Shown: one piece after another, positions 45,628 through 55,149 of the stretch
Layout of the letters: each line of letters begins with the position of its first letter
How positions within the stretch are numbered: the stretch's first letter is position 1
Source: Thalassobacterium sedimentorum
Lineage (GTDB): Bacteria; Verrucomicrobiota; Verrucomicrobiia; Opitutales; Coraliomargaritaceae
Assembly (NCBI RefSeq): GCF_031127905.1
Contig: NZ_JARXIC010000012.1
Location: 1-64,000, forward strand
Direction of reading: 5' to 3'
DNA: 64,000 nucleotides
Made by a program: the position numbers and the translations under genes
Notes under the pieces: generated by a model
Seen by the model: the letters and a program-made list of their open reading frames with translations, nothing else
Database searches by the model: none
What the model was told of the DNA's origin: nothing

Positions 45628-47937
45628 ATGTTAATTGTTATGCACTTAGTTGATTGGCTCATCGCCATTGTTCCTGTCGTTTTTATTATTAGCATTGCTG
45701 TTTACTCGAAAAAATACGTTCGAGGGGTGGTGGACTATCTCGCAGCAGGCCGTGTCGCTGGACGTTATGTGATCTGTGCGGGGGACTTGACCGCAGGTTT
45801 GAGCGTGATCACTCTGGTAGGGCTAGTGGAGTCCAAGTATCAAGTTGGGTATGCCTTAACCTTTTGGGAATACTTGACGGTGCCTGTGGGCATTATCATG
45901 GGCCTGACTGGTTTCTGTGTGTATCGTTTTCGTGAGACACGTTCGTTATCGATCGGTCAGTTTCTGGAAATGCGCTACAATCGACCACTACGTATTGTGG
46001 CGGCCACTATCCGAACTTTGGCGGAAATGGTGACCAATGCGATTGGCCCAGCTGTGGCGGCTAATTTCTTTATCTATTTTCTAGGATTGCCGCACGAGGT
46101 TATGGTGATGGGGGTGGCACTACCGACATTTACCTTGGTGGTCACTTCGTCACTTGCTCTGTGTATGCTTATTATATGGCCTGGAGGGCGTATTTCATTG
46201 CTGATTTCCGATGCCTTTCAAGGGCTGATGAGCTATCCTATTTTTGTTGTGATCGCTGGCTATATTTATCTGCACTTCGGGTGGCATGATACGATTGGGC
46301 CCGTGATGATTGATCGTGTTGACGGGCAGAGTTTTATTAATCCATTTGATATCGAGAAGCTGCGTGATTTTAATATTTTTGCACTTTTCGTGACCATTAT
46401 GGGGAGTATTTTGAATCGGGCCAGTTGGATTGGTAACGATACATCGACCAGCGGGCGCACGCCGCATGAGCAGAAGATGGCGGGTATTTTGGGGACTTGG
46501 CGCTCTTTGTTTGCCGGGCTAATGATGTTGTTGATCGCTGTGATGGTGATTGCCTTGATGGCTCACGGGAAATTTGCTGATCAAGCGCATGAAATCCGTA
46601 CCGAATTGACGGGGAAGGTTGCAGTAGAGTCTGTGCCAGATCTTGAAGCTCGATCGGAGTTAGAGTATAATTTGGCCCAAGTTCCAGTGCAGCGCCGTGA
46701 GATCGGTGTGGATGCACCACTTTCTCAGGAGAACAACACGGATACGCCTTTTATTAATGCAGCTCACGACTCTTTGACCGGTACACCGGAAGGGAATCAG
46801 CAATTTCAGAAGTTCCGCACCTTGTATCATCAAATGATGCTGCCAGTGGCGCTAAAAAATCTACTGCCTACCGGTTTGATGGGCTTATTTCTGCTATTGA
46901 TGATTATGCTGCTGATTTCCACTGACGACTCACGTGTGTTTAATGCATCGTCAACGATTGTACAGGATATTATCATTCCTTTTATTAAGAAGCCGTTAAC
47001 ACCAAAGCAGCATTTATTATTATTTCGGCTTTGTTCGCTGGGGGTTTGTATTTTCTTTTTCGTGGTTTCGATCTTCTTTGTGCAGATCGATTATATCATC
47101 ATGTTCACGACAATGATGACTGCCTTATGGTTAGGTGGGGCGGGGCCGATCATGATTTTCGGGCTGTATAGTCGCTTTGGAACCACGACGGGTGCCTTCG
47201 GCGCGATTATTTTCGGTTCAGGATTTTCCTTGGTTGGCCTATTTTTACAGCGCAATTGGGCCGAGGTCGTTTACCCTTGGTTGGATATTAATGGCTGGAG
47301 TCATTCGGTTGGCCATTTTCTCGAGACCGTGTCGAGTCCGTTTAATCCATACGTGGCTTGGGAAATGAGTGCAGTGAAGTTTCCGATTAATTCGTATGAG
47401 ATGTATTTTATGGCGATGGTTAGTGGTATTGTTGCCTATGTTTTGGGATCTTTGATCACTCAAAGGAAGCCATACAATTTGGATCGTCTGTTGCACCGCG
47501 GAGAGTATGATGTCGCGAACGAATATAAGGAACCATTCAAGTGGAGCTTACATAATGCCTTCCAGAAGCTGATTGGTATTACTCCTGAATACACTCGTGG
47601 AGATAAAATCATAACTTGGTCGGTATTTGGATATGCAATTGTCTATAAATTTGGTCTTTGTTTCTTGGGTGTTTTGATTTGGAATATGTTCTCGCCTTGG
47701 TCGGATGAAGATTGGAGTCAGTATTTCTTTCTGACTAGTTTGATTGTGACAGGTATTTTAGGTGTTGTTTCTACCTTTTGGTTCTTGATCGGAGGGGTTA
47801 TTGATTTGCGTAAGCTATTTAGAGATCTTGCTAGTCGCATCGATGATCCATTGGACAATGGTATGGTCGAAGGGCATGTTTCGTTGGCTGATAAGGCTGC
47901 TTTTGAAGCTCGAAAGCATAAGTCAGAAGAGGAGTAA
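45628..47937 (+). CDS. Sodium/solute symporter (SSS family), second copy
   Basis: A 769-residue multi-pass transporter. The start MLIVMHLVDWLIAIVPVVFI gives the first membrane helix. YLAAGRVAGRYVICAGDLTA and GLVESKYQVGYALTFWEYL match the SSS core. A cytosolic loop of about 80 residues, rich in Glu and Gln (residues about 320-395), lies between helices and is longer than in the first symporter. The C-terminal part has LLHRGEYDVANEYKE, the same signature as LHRGKYSVEP in the paralogue at 12377. Substrate probably a sugar or sugar acid. No neighbouring regulator. Confidence 0.88.
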   Translation: MLIVMHLVDWLIAIVPVVFIISIAVYSKKYVRGVVDYLAAGRVAGRYVICAGDLTAGLSVITLVGLVESKYQVGYALTFWEYLTVPVGIIMGLTGFCVYRFRETRSLSIGQFLEMRYNRPLRIVAATIRTLAEMVTNAIGPAVAANFFIYFLGLPHEVMVMGVALPTFTLVVTSSLALCMLIIWPGGRISLLISDAFQGLMSYPIFVVIAGYIYLHFGWHDTIGPVMIDRVDGQSFINPFDIEKLRDFNIFALFVTIMGSILNRASWIGNDTSTSGRTPHEQKMAGILGTWRSLFAGLMMLLIAVMVIALMAHGKFADQAHEIRTELTGKVAVESVPDLEARSELEYNLAQVPVQRREIGVDAPLSQENNTDTPFINAAHDSLTGTPEGNQQFQKFRTLYHQMMLPVALKNLLPTGLMGLFLLLMIMLLISTDDSRVFNASSTIVQDIIIPFIKKPLTPKQHLLLFRLCSLGVCIFFFVVSIFFVQIDYIIMFTTMMTALWLGGAGPIMIFGLYSRFGTTTGAFGAIIFGSGFSLVGLFLQRNWAEVVYPWLDINGWSHSVGHFLETVSSPFNPYVAWEMSAVKFPINSYEMYFMAMVSGIVAYVLGSLITQRKPYNLDRLLHRGEYDVANEYKEPFKWSLHNAFQKLIGITPEYTRGDKIITWSVFGYAIVYKFGLCFLGVLIWNMFSPWSDEDWSQYFFLTSLIVTGILGVVSTFWFLIGGVIDLRKLFRDLASRIDDPLDNGMVEGHVSLADKAAFEARKHKSEEE

Positions 47938-47970
47938 TCCGATTGCCGCATGCGAGACTTGAACTCAGAT

Positions 47971-47995
47971 AGGAACGGACGAATTGGCCGTTCCT
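47971..47995. terminator. Terminator between convergent genes
   Basis: Perfect 8-bp stem AGGAACGG / CCGTTCCT with a 9-nt loop, in the 96-bp spacer between the symporter stop (47937) and hisF (ending at 48034 on the minus strand). Can serve both directions. Confidence 0.7.
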
Positions 47996-48033
47996 GTCAG
48001 TAGTCTAGCAAGTCCAGATGCTTGCCAGGTATA

Positions 48034-48798
48034 TTAGAGACGTACTGGGAGGCCCTTGGCCTGTAGGTGCTCTTTTGCTTGTTTGATCGTAAAGGTGCCA
48101 AAGTGGAAAATGGAAGCAGCAAGGACTGCACTCGTCTTTCCTTCAGTGATCGCATCGGCTAAGTGGTCGAGGCTGCCAGCCCCACCTGAAGCGATGACTG
48201 GCACCGCGACGGCTTCACTCACGGCGCGGTTGAGTGCGTTGTCAAAGCCAGCTTTGGTGCCATCAGAATCCATGCTGGTTAGCAGGATTTCACCGGCTCC
48301 GAGTGAGACTACTGTTTGGGCCCATTCTACGGCGTCGAGATCAGTAGGTTTACGACCTCCGTGAGTGTAGACTTTCCACTTTTCTTTCTCTCCAGTTACA
48401 CGCTTGGCGTCGATGGCGACAACGATGCACTGATTACCAAAACGTGCTGCGGATTCTTTGATCAGGTCAGGGTTTAGTATGGCCGCGGTGTTGAGGCTGA
48501 CTTTGTCTGCACCTGCGTTGAGCATCGCGCGAATGTCCTCCACCGTGCGTAGGCCGCCGCCGACAGTGAGTGGCATAAAACACTCAGATGCAGTGCGTTC
48601 CACGACATCAATCATGGTATTGCGCTCGTCACTAGAGGCAGTGATATCTAGAAAGACGAGTTCGTCTGCCCCCTGTTGTTCGTAAGCTTTGGCTTGTTCC
48701 ACCGGATCACCAGCGTCAATTAAATTGACAAAATTGACCCCCTTGACCACACGTCCGTCATGGACGTCGAGGCAAGGTATGATACGTATCGATAACAC
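48034..48798 (-). CDS. hisF: Imidazole glycerol phosphate synthase cyclase subunit
   Basis: A 254-residue TIM barrel that, with HisH, makes imidazole glycerol phosphate and AICAR in histidine synthesis. The two catalytic Asp residues are in [13 protein letters not shown] (Asp11) and [11 protein letters not shown] (near 130). Phosphate-binding motifs [15 protein letters not shown] and [11 protein letters not shown] are intact. Length matches the family. No other his gene is in the window. Confidence 0.96.
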   Translation of the reverse strand: MLSIRIIPCLDVHDGRVVKGVNFVNLIDAGDPVEQAKAYEQQGADELVFLDITASSDERNTMIDVVERTASECFMPLTVGGGLRTVEDIRAMLNAGADKVSLNTAAILNPDLIKESAARFGNQCIVVAIDAKRVTGEKEKWKVYTHGGRKPTDLDAVEWAQTVVSLGAGEILLTSMDSDGTKAGFDNALNRAVSEAVAVPVIASGGAGSLDHLADAITEGKTSAVLAASIFHFGTFTIKQAKEHLQAKGLPVRL

Positions 48799-48838
48799 TT
48801 TTTTGAATTAAGAATTATGGATTGAGAGTGTGGAATCT

Positions 48839-48870
48839 AAAGTGCAAAAAACACGAGTTATTCGCACTTT
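48839..48870 (-). terminator. Possible terminator upstream of hisF
   Basis: AAAGTGC and GCACTTT form a 7-bp stem with an 18-nt loop between hisF and the gene ending at 48922. Placed to end the minus-strand gene at 48922; loop is long, so only a moderate call. Confidence 0.4.
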
Positions 48871-48921
48871 GAGGCGAGCTTCGCAGGAGTCACTTTTAAT
48901 TATAAATCTCTAATTTTCGGC

Positions 48922-50697
48922 CTATTCGTCAGCGAATGCCAGGTCTGGCTCGAAGGAGAGCGCGAGGCGATACTGTGTGCCTGGACGCATGACGAGTGGA
49001 CGATCGCGCTGTAGAATTTGCAGGTAATGTAGGTTGCCGTAGTAGGTGCGGAACTTTGGATCATCGGAAACGACGTCGAGTTCTTTCCATTCGGCTTGAA
49101 AATCATCTTTAATGACTTCCGTACGATGGCCTTCATCGCCGAGTGTAAATGCAGTCGCTACGCGGTAGCGGCTATGAGGCGCTGCGATGCCGAGAATGTA
49201 GCGCATCTTATCAAGTGTGACCTGTTGCTTTACCGTGAAACAGAATTCACAGCTGATTTTACCTTTCAGGAAGGACCATACCACTTTGCAACTGCCGAGA
49301 CCGTTGACGATTTCTTCATCCTTGGTGATGAGTTCTGGTTGGTCGTATTTGAAATTAAGCGCATTGCGCAGACCCATACTAGTGGTGCAGTTCTTCCCGT
49401 AGAAGGAAGGTACAATCACTTTATCGCCGAAAGTGAGTTCAGGCTGCATGATCGGTAGATACATGTCGACCGGCCAGTCGAATACGCCTGGAGAGTGAGG
49501 GAAGGCTAGGTAATCGGAAGTGCCTTTACCGAGTTTGCTGGAGCCGATGAGTGGTAGTTGCACGGCTAGACCAGAGTCGGGGTCTTGATAGACAAAGAGG
49601 CCTTGTTCCTTGCGGTGTGATTTGTCGAAGCTGACATAACGCGCCACTTTGCGAGCAGGAACCGGAGCTACAGGGGCTGCGTTGCCGCCTGCGGAACGTG
49701 CCAGACGCGACCACTGGCATAGATACCGAGCTGCGTCGAAATTGGCCATGCGTGTGGTGTGATATGGTACGGTGTTACGCTCTTCGTCACGGATTACTAG
49801 ATAGCCGTGTTCCTGGTCCAGGTAGGTGACGAAGAAATTCATGAAGAGACGGCGTACGGCATCTACATAAAGATCGCGCTGATTGGCAGGTATCCAACCG
49901 TCGCGTAGCGCTTGTAGCGTGAGGCTAATACAATGCATTTGGCCGTAGGCGCCCAGTGAGCGACCATATGCCCAGCCGACACCGTCCTGACGAGCTAAGT
50001 CTGGGATCAGCTTGAGATATTTCTCGGAGTAAGAGCGGAGACTTGGAAGCTTACGCTCACGCAGGTGCAAGTTCGCGTGTAACTGAAGTGATTGGCGGAT
50101 AAAGACGAAGCTCATGACGCCATAAATGTCGAATGCACCGCCCAAGCGAGTGTCGTCGCCCGCTGCATCATCGATATATCCAGTAGAGGATTTGCTGTCG
50201 ATACGCTCAAGGAAGCGGTCGATGAGGCGGCCTGTTTCGTCTTTCTTTGAGAGCCCCAAGCTGAAGCGTGTTACTGCTTTCGCGATATTGAAGGCTTGGT
50301 AGTGGTTCTCATAGTCACTGCGTTCGAGCAGTAGCTTGTCGAGTTGCTCACGGGTAGGATCCATGAGGCGTTCCCATACTGCGTTACGATCCTTCGCGGG
50401 GCTAAATGAGAGCAGGCCTAGTGCCGCGTATGCGAGGCCGTTTTCCATTTCTTCCGGAGCAAAGGCCTGTGCGGTTACAGTGCGTGCTGCAAGGTCGATC
50501 AAATCAAAGTCACCGAGTGAAGTCTCGTTGGTCGCACGGTAATATTCACCTATGGCAAGCGCGGCGTGGCCGGGCTCGTCCAAACGGCTATTCTCGCCGG
50601 CTACAGGGGTGATTGTGCCCTGTTCGGTGATTGATTCTAAATTATGTCCCAAAATGGATTGGGCCATGTCGAGGCATTGATCTGCAAAATTTTCCAT
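48922..50697 (-). CDS. Cytosolic toroid-plus-sandwich protein, unknown function
   Basis: A 591-residue protein without a signal peptide. The first 350 residues are helical with (alpha/alpha)-toroid character (RSDYENHYQAFNIAKAVTRF, GWAYGRSLGAYGQMHCISLT), the next 200 are beta-rich (SFLKGKISCEFCFTVKQQVT). Heparinase/DUF2264-type proteins have this two-part build, but a specific family could not be assigned. The conserved-looking GRSLGAYG patch may be the active cleft. It lies downstream of the sugar-kinase operon, separated by 181 bp, and probably acts on an imported sugar acid or oligosaccharide. Confidence 0.5.
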   Translation of the reverse strand: MENFADQCLDMAQSILGHNLESITEQGTITPVAGENSRLDEPGHAALAIGEYYRATNETSLGDFDLIDLAARTVTAQAFAPEEMENGLAYAALGLLSFSPAKDRNAVWERLMDPTREQLDKLLLERSDYENHYQAFNIAKAVTRFSLGLSKKDETGRLIDRFLERIDSKSSTGYIDDAAGDDTRLGGAFDIYGVMSFVFIRQSLQLHANLHLRERKLPSLRSYSEKYLKLIPDLARQDGVGWAYGRSLGAYGQMHCISLTLQALRDGWIPANQRDLYVDAVRRLFMNFFVTYLDQEHGYLVIRDEERNTVPYHTTRMANFDAARYLCQWSRLARSAGGNAAPVAPVPARKVARYVSFDKSHRKEQGLFVYQDPDSGLAVQLPLIGSSKLGKGTSDYLAFPHSPGVFDWPVDMYLPIMQPELTFGDKVIVPSFYGKNCTTSMGLRNALNFKYDQPELITKDEEIVNGLGSCKVVWSFLKGKISCEFCFTVKQQVTLDKMRYILGIAAPHSRYRVATAFTLGDEGHRTEVIKDDFQAEWKELDVVSDDPKFRTYYGNLHYLQILQRDRPLVMRPGTQYRLALSFEPDLAFADE

Positions 50698-50878
50698 TAT
50701 CGAAAAAGCGCGTCTTATGAGCGCAGTAAAAAGGTCATGAAGCTTGCGCTGTGGGTGCTTGTCAATAGCTTTCAGGCATTCTGAAATGGAGAAATTGCAG
50801 ATTCTGCGCGAAGTGTTTCTAAATTATCCGAAAAATGGAGAATAGACGATCGTTTTGGTTGAGCTAGGGGAACTGAAT

Positions 50879-51997
50879 TTAAATAGCCTCTTTTGACCAT
50901 GATCCTAAGAAATCGATCAGTTGTGGCAATGTCGCGCTCTTGCCTTGACGCACGTAGATGCCTGATGTGGCGACGGCGAGTTGAAGTTTTTGTTCGGCAT
51001 TGAGGTTGAGGATCAAGCCCAGCGCGTAGCCTGCATTGAAGCGATCGCCAGCTCCGGTTAATTTGACTGGCTTTGAGCAATAGGGGCCTTTGGTGCATGC
51101 GCTCTCTTGGGCCGAGGCGCTGACTGCGTAGTCGACCGCATGGATGACGATTTCGTCAAGGCCTAGGGCTTTTAAGAGGGCTTGTGCCTGGGCTTGCGCA
51201 CCTTGAATTTCAGGGCGAGCAAGTGCATGTCCTCCGGTTGCTTGGGATAGCAGGTTGGCCTCGTTCTGGTTGAGCCCTAAGGTGACGTGGCCACAATGAC
51301 AAAAGTTGGCCAGCATTTTGAGCATGGCTGTAATGTCTTCAGGGCTGCGACTGGCTGGGTCCACTAGATCGAAAAAGAATTTCGGCCGCTGATGCAGCTT
51401 GGAAAAAACGGTGTCTTGTAGTGCTTGCCAGCAGGCGGTCATGTGCGGGAAGAGGGTCCAGTCTGTGATTGCGATCAGTGAGGCTGCGTTGCAGGTGGCT
51501 AGGAAATGGCCGTCAGTCGTGCGCTGTGCAATGTCTGTTGGAGTGAATTCTGCCAGTGGACTGACTGAGGAGAACATCAGTTTTCCATCTTGAAACTCGA
51601 AGGCTAGGGTGCGGCCTGGCTCGCGTCCCCAACTGTGTAATTTGGCTTTGTCCGCGTATTCTTTGAAGGCGGCATGTACTGGCTCACCAACGGTGGCGAA
51701 GGTGTCGACCTGCACGCCCAGTGTGGCGAGTCCATCGCCCATGTTGATGGCACAGCCGCCCGGATCGGTTTGAGTCACGACGATTTCGCGCAAGCTACTG
51801 TGTCCTGCGGCTGCTTTAATCAAGTCACCAAACTGATCGATGGTTTCAACTCTTTGGAATTGTTGCAGGTTCTTTCGTTGGTGGACTGCTTGAATCATCT
51901 CATCCACGAAACCGTCAAATCCAGTGACGACTTTTTGGTGAGTTATCTTTGTTGTATGTGTGCGTAAGATTTCGGCAAGTTGAGCGAGTGTGTGCAT
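50879..51997 (-). CDS. PfkB-like sugar kinase (paralogue 1)
   Basis: A 372-residue kinase; the start at 51997 directly follows the isomerase stop (TAA then ATG, one base between). VVTGFDGFVDEMIQAV near the start is shared with the second kinase at 57279. The PfkB signature is complete near residue 320: LTGAGDRFNAGY, with the catalytic Asp of GAGD and the anion hole. Upstream FFFDLVDPASR is the usual central strand. It would phosphorylate a ketose made by the neighbouring lyxose-isomerase-family enzyme, feeding the class I aldolase two genes away. Confidence 0.8.
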   Translation of the reverse strand: MHTLAQLAEILRTHTTKITHQKVVTGFDGFVDEMIQAVHQRKNLQQFQRVETIDQFGDLIKAAAGHSSLREIVVTQTDPGGCAINMGDGLATLGVQVDTFATVGEPVHAAFKEYADKAKLHSWGREPGRTLAFEFQDGKLMFSSVSPLAEFTPTDIAQRTTDGHFLATCNAASLIAITDWTLFPHMTACWQALQDTVFSKLHQRPKFFFDLVDPASRSPEDITAMLKMLANFCHCGHVTLGLNQNEANLLSQATGGHALARPEIQGAQAQAQALLKALGLDEIVIHAVDYAVSASAQESACTKGPYCSKPVKLTGAGDRFNAGYALGLILNLNAEQKLQLAVATSGIYVRQGKSATLPQLIDFLGSWSKEAI

Positions 51998-51998
51998 T

Positions 51999-52571
51999 TT
52001 ATTGATCGCTAAGTAGTTGGATAATGGGGGCTTCATCTTCTTCGACTTCGGGGAAGCGTCCAATATTGGGATCGACGAAGAAGTTATCGTTGGCGTCGTC
52101 GTTGGCGGTGGAGACTTCGCCGATGATGCAGTCTTTTGTTGTTGGCCAAAAGGCGTGATAGATGCCTGGTGTCAGTGTGATACGCTCGCCGGCGGAGAGC
52201 TCTAGTTCGACTCCATTTGCTACCGTGCGAATTGTGTTATTAATTTGAATTTCAAAAGCTTCGCCAGCTGTTGCAGTGGCAGGATGTCCGTTCCAAAGCT
52301 CGAGGGCGAAACGACCGTGACGGCAGATAATGTCTTCCTTCTTTTGTTTATGCGTGTGCAGCGGAGTGGTCTGCCCCGTTCGGGCATACATCAGCTTTTC
52401 ACAGTATTCAATTTCCTCGGCTAAGTTTATCAGTACCAGTCCGAAATTCGCAAAATCGTTCAAGCCGAAGTCAGTAATATCCCAAGCTGGCTGAGGAGGG
52501 AGTGCCCAACCATGGCTGAGGAAGCAGTTTTTAGCTTCGCGGTAAATGTTGTTAATCTCGGAGCGTTTCAT
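51999..52571 (-). CDS. D-lyxose isomerase-family cupin
   Basis: A 190-residue single cupin of the D-lyxose ketol-isomerase family (COG3822 type). The metal ligands are in TTPLHTHKQKKEDIICRHG (two His, then Glu) and LTPGIYHAFWPTTKD (His). Members isomerise D-lyxose to D-xylulose and D-mannose to D-fructose, with relatives acting on other sugars. It overlaps nothing, but touches the PfkB-like gene below (one-base gap) and lies 30 bp after the aldehyde dehydrogenase gene, so it is part of the operon of 50879-55911. The true substrate here is unknown. Confidence 0.88.
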   Translation of the reverse strand: MKRSEINNIYREAKNCFLSHGWALPPQPAWDITDFGLNDFANFGLVLINLAEEIEYCEKLMYARTGQTTPLHTHKQKKEDIICRHGRFALELWNGHPATATAGEAFEIQINNTIRTVANGVELELSAGERITLTPGIYHAFWPTTKDCIIGEVSTANDDANDNFFVDPNIGRFPEVEEDEAPIIQLLSDQ

Positions 52572-52601
52572 TGAGTGGCTTCAGGTTTATTTCGCGACGC
52601 A

Positions 52602-54080
52602 TTATAGCGGGCGTGCGATTGTTTGATTGCGCAGGTAGCCATAGAAGGTTTCCGGAGAGTTGACGCCACCACCGAGGCCACTCAGGTTAACACCTCCGTA
52701 GGGGAGGCCGTATGCGAAGACATTGTGAGCATTGATCCAGCTGTTGCCAGCTACGAGTTTGCCAGCGAGTTGATTGGCACGCTCTAAGTCCGTGGACCAG
52801 ACACTGTTGGCGAGGCCGTAACTGAGGCGATTGATACGTTCCACTGCATCGGCTTCATTGTCGAAGGGCACGATGTAGGCCGTGGGACCGAAAATTTCTT
52901 CTTTATAGCAGATATTGTCTTCGTCGCCTGTGAGTAAGTGGGGCTTTAGAAAGTAGCCACTATTTGTGCTGGCATCGCTATTTACTTCGAGTTCCAAGAC
53001 CGCTGTGGCCCCTTCGGCGAGTCCTTTTTGATAGTAGTTGGTGACACGGTCCAATTGTGTCTTGGAGACGAGTGGGCCCATTTGTGTGGCTTCGTCCAAG
53101 GAGGAGCCGATGTTTGTTTTTTGCAAGGCAGCGCTGACTAGTTCGGTGAATTGATCCTGAACTGAGGCGTGTACAAACCAGCGGGTGGCGGTGCAGCAAA
53201 CCTGGCCGGTATTCAGTGTGATGGCAGCTGCGAGTCCTTCAGCTGCGGCGGCTAGATCCGCATCGTGTGTGATGAGTGCGGCGCCTTTGCCGCCGAGTTC
53301 CAATTTGCAAGGGACCAGACGCTCGCCACAAATTTTGCCAATGAGTTTTCCGATCTGTGGTGATCCGGTGAAAGACATGTGTTTCAACAAGGAGTGCTCA
53401 GCCAGAGGTTGTCCGCAGACAGATCCTTCGCCTGTGAAGATGTTGATCACGCCATCAGGAATGCCAGCTTCTTTGATGAGCTTACCTAGATATAGGGTGG
53501 CGAGTGGGGTGACCTCGGAGGCTTTGACTACGACCGTATTACCGGCTGCGAGTGCGGGAGCTGTGCCCCAGCAAAAGAGGGTGAATGGAAAATTCCAGGG
53601 AAAGATGAAGCCGCAGGGACCGTAGGGTTTGCGTTCTACACGTGCGTCGATGTCAGTGAGCTCTAATGGAGTGGTATAGCTTGCGCGTTCACTTAGCTGC
53701 GCAAAATAATCAAAGCAATCGGCGCCGAATGGGATGTCGAAACCGCGCGAATTTTCGATGGGTTTGCCGACATCGATGGACTCGAGTTGAGCTAATGTTT
53801 CAAGGTTCTCGCGAATCTTATCGGCAAGACGATGCAGGCAGGCCGCACGTGCGGCGACGGGCATGCCAGACCATTCAGGAAAAGCACGATGCGCTGCTTG
53901 CATCGCCTGATCGACAACCGCTTGGTCGGCTGCTGCCACTGAGGCCACTGATGCGCCCGTTGCGGGGTCGATGACTGCGAGACTTGCTTGGGAGGTCGAC
54001 CAGTCACCATCAATGAAGGAGGGGATTTGGCTTTGTTGAAGGAAGGCGGTAGCGTGGGAGTTGGGTAGGATTTTGGGCAT
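52602..54080 (-). CDS. Aldehyde dehydrogenase (lactaldehyde/glycolaldehyde type candidate)
   Basis: A 492-residue NAD(P)-dependent ALDH. The general base Glu261 is in LELGGKGA and the catalytic Cys295 in NTGQVCCTATR; GFIFPWNFPFTLFCWG is the cofactor pocket. It follows the class I aldolase gene by about 20 bp in the operon, so it most likely oxidises the aldehyde released by that enzyme, for example lactaldehyde to lactate. This is inference from order. It lacks the long encapsulation extension usual for microcompartment ALDHs, so it is expected to be cytosolic. Confidence 0.88.
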   Translation of the reverse strand: MPKILPNSHATAFLQQSQIPSFIDGDWSTSQASLAVIDPATGASVASVAAADQAVVDQAMQAAHRAFPEWSGMPVAARAACLHRLADKIRENLETLAQLESIDVGKPIENSRGFDIPFGADCFDYFAQLSERASYTTPLELTDIDARVERKPYGPCGFIFPWNFPFTLFCWGTAPALAAGNTVVVKASEVTPLATLYLGKLIKEAGIPDGVINIFTGEGSVCGQPLAEHSLLKHMSFTGSPQIGKLIGKICGERLVPCKLELGGKGAALITHDADLAAAAEGLAAAITLNTGQVCCTATRWFVHASVQDQFTELVSAALQKTNIGSSLDEATQMGPLVSKTQLDRVTNYYQKGLAEGATAVLELEVNSDASTNSGYFLKPHLLTGDEDNICYKEEIFGPTAYIVPFDNEADAVERINRLSYGLANSVWSTDLERANQLAGKLVAGNSWINAHNVFAYGLPYGGVNLSGLGGGVNSPETFYGYLRNQTIARPL

Positions 54081-54100
54081 TATATTATGGGTAGAAGTGA

Positions 54101-55147
54101 CTAGTAGGTTAGTTTGTTTTCCGTTAAGATTAGGTCGTCTTGCAAGTTGCGCAGCGGACGTATATTGGCTTTAGCCAGTGCATCGTGGTAGGCCTTCACA
54201 GCTTCCTGAGGCTGGATTTCGCCATCAGTGATTCTGCGTAGGAATTCGATGAAGATCAGTGGGTGTTCAGATAGGTTAATCTTGCGACCAAATAGAGCGA
54301 CTTTGGCGCCGTATTTTTGAGCATCATGAATCAGTTGGAAGGCATCGAGTGTGGTCCCCGAACTGCCCCCTAGAATACCTACGACCAGGTTGCTGTCGTA
54401 GGATACGAGTTCTTCCAATGGACCGGGGCCGTTGTAAGGGATTTTTAGAAAAACCGGACGTCCAACCTTAGTGACACCCGCGAGGCAGCGAATGATACAG
54501 TCGTTTAGAAAGCCGCCGACTTGCTTTGGGTCGAACCCGGGATTCACGTTGGGATTGAATACTTCCAAGAAGTAACGAAATTTCTTTTTTTCGGCTTCCA
54601 AACGAAAGTCCTGAAAGGCTTCGAGTGCCGCATAGTCTTGGTCGAGACTATTGGTGAATGTGATGGAATAGAGCCCGAGATCTGCACCGGTATAGGGCTT
54701 GTTGAAATTACTCTCGGTTTTTCCGTACTTGATATGATCCAAGGTCGCGGTTCGGAAATGTCTCGATGGCTGTGAGGCGTAGTTGCCTCCGCGGACGGCC
54801 CACACATCGGTAGTGTCATTGGCACGGGCCGCGGGGGTGATGGGAGAGTTTTTAAACAAACCTTCCTCCATGCCCAGGCGTTCTAGATTGGATGCAGAGA
54901 GTAAAACGATATCCACTAGCTGTTGTTTGACCACTGCGCGTATTTGCTCGTGGTATTGAGCGAGAGTTTTGTAGCAGCCCTCTGCCTGGTTGTAGCCATG
55001 TGGGCATTCTCCAGCACGGTTAGGACCGGGAGCCATGATACCAAAGGCCATGTCGGCATCTTTCGCATCTGCGATGATGAAGTCGTTTCGAGTGTCGGTG
55101 CCCTTTGAAATGCGGGCCAATTTTTGATCTAGCGTTTTAAGTCTCAT
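54101..55147 (-). CDS. Class I (LacD/DeoC-like) sugar-phosphate aldolase
   Basis: A 348-residue TIM-barrel aldolase. The likely Schiff-base Lys235 lies in GRPVFLKIPYNGPGPLEEL, followed by VVGILGGSSGTTLDAF, the phosphate-binding end. Earlier segments include ADAKDADMAFGIMAPGPN and NPGFDPKQVGGFLNDCI. This resembles tagatose-bisphosphate/LacD and YihT-type class I enzymes; the fit is to the superfamily rather than one subfamily. It would split a ketose phosphate to dihydroxyacetone phosphate and an aldehyde. Two bases separate it from the DeoR gene above. Confidence 0.75.
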   Translation of the reverse strand: MRLKTLDQKLARISKGTDTRNDFIIADAKDADMAFGIMAPGPNRAGECPHGYNQAEGCYKTLAQYHEQIRAVVKQQLVDIVLLSASNLERLGMEEGLFKNSPITPAARANDTTDVWAVRGGNYASQPSRHFRTATLDHIKYGKTESNFNKPYTGADLGLYSITFTNSLDQDYAALEAFQDFRLEAEKKKFRYFLEVFNPNVNPGFDPKQVGGFLNDCIIRCLAGVTKVGRPVFLKIPYNGPGPLEELVSYDSNLVVGILGGSSGTTLDAFQLIHDAQKYGAKVALFGRKINLSEHPLIFIEFLRRITDGEIQPQEAVKAYHDALAKANIRPLRNLQDDLILTENKLTY

Positions 55148-55149
55148 AA

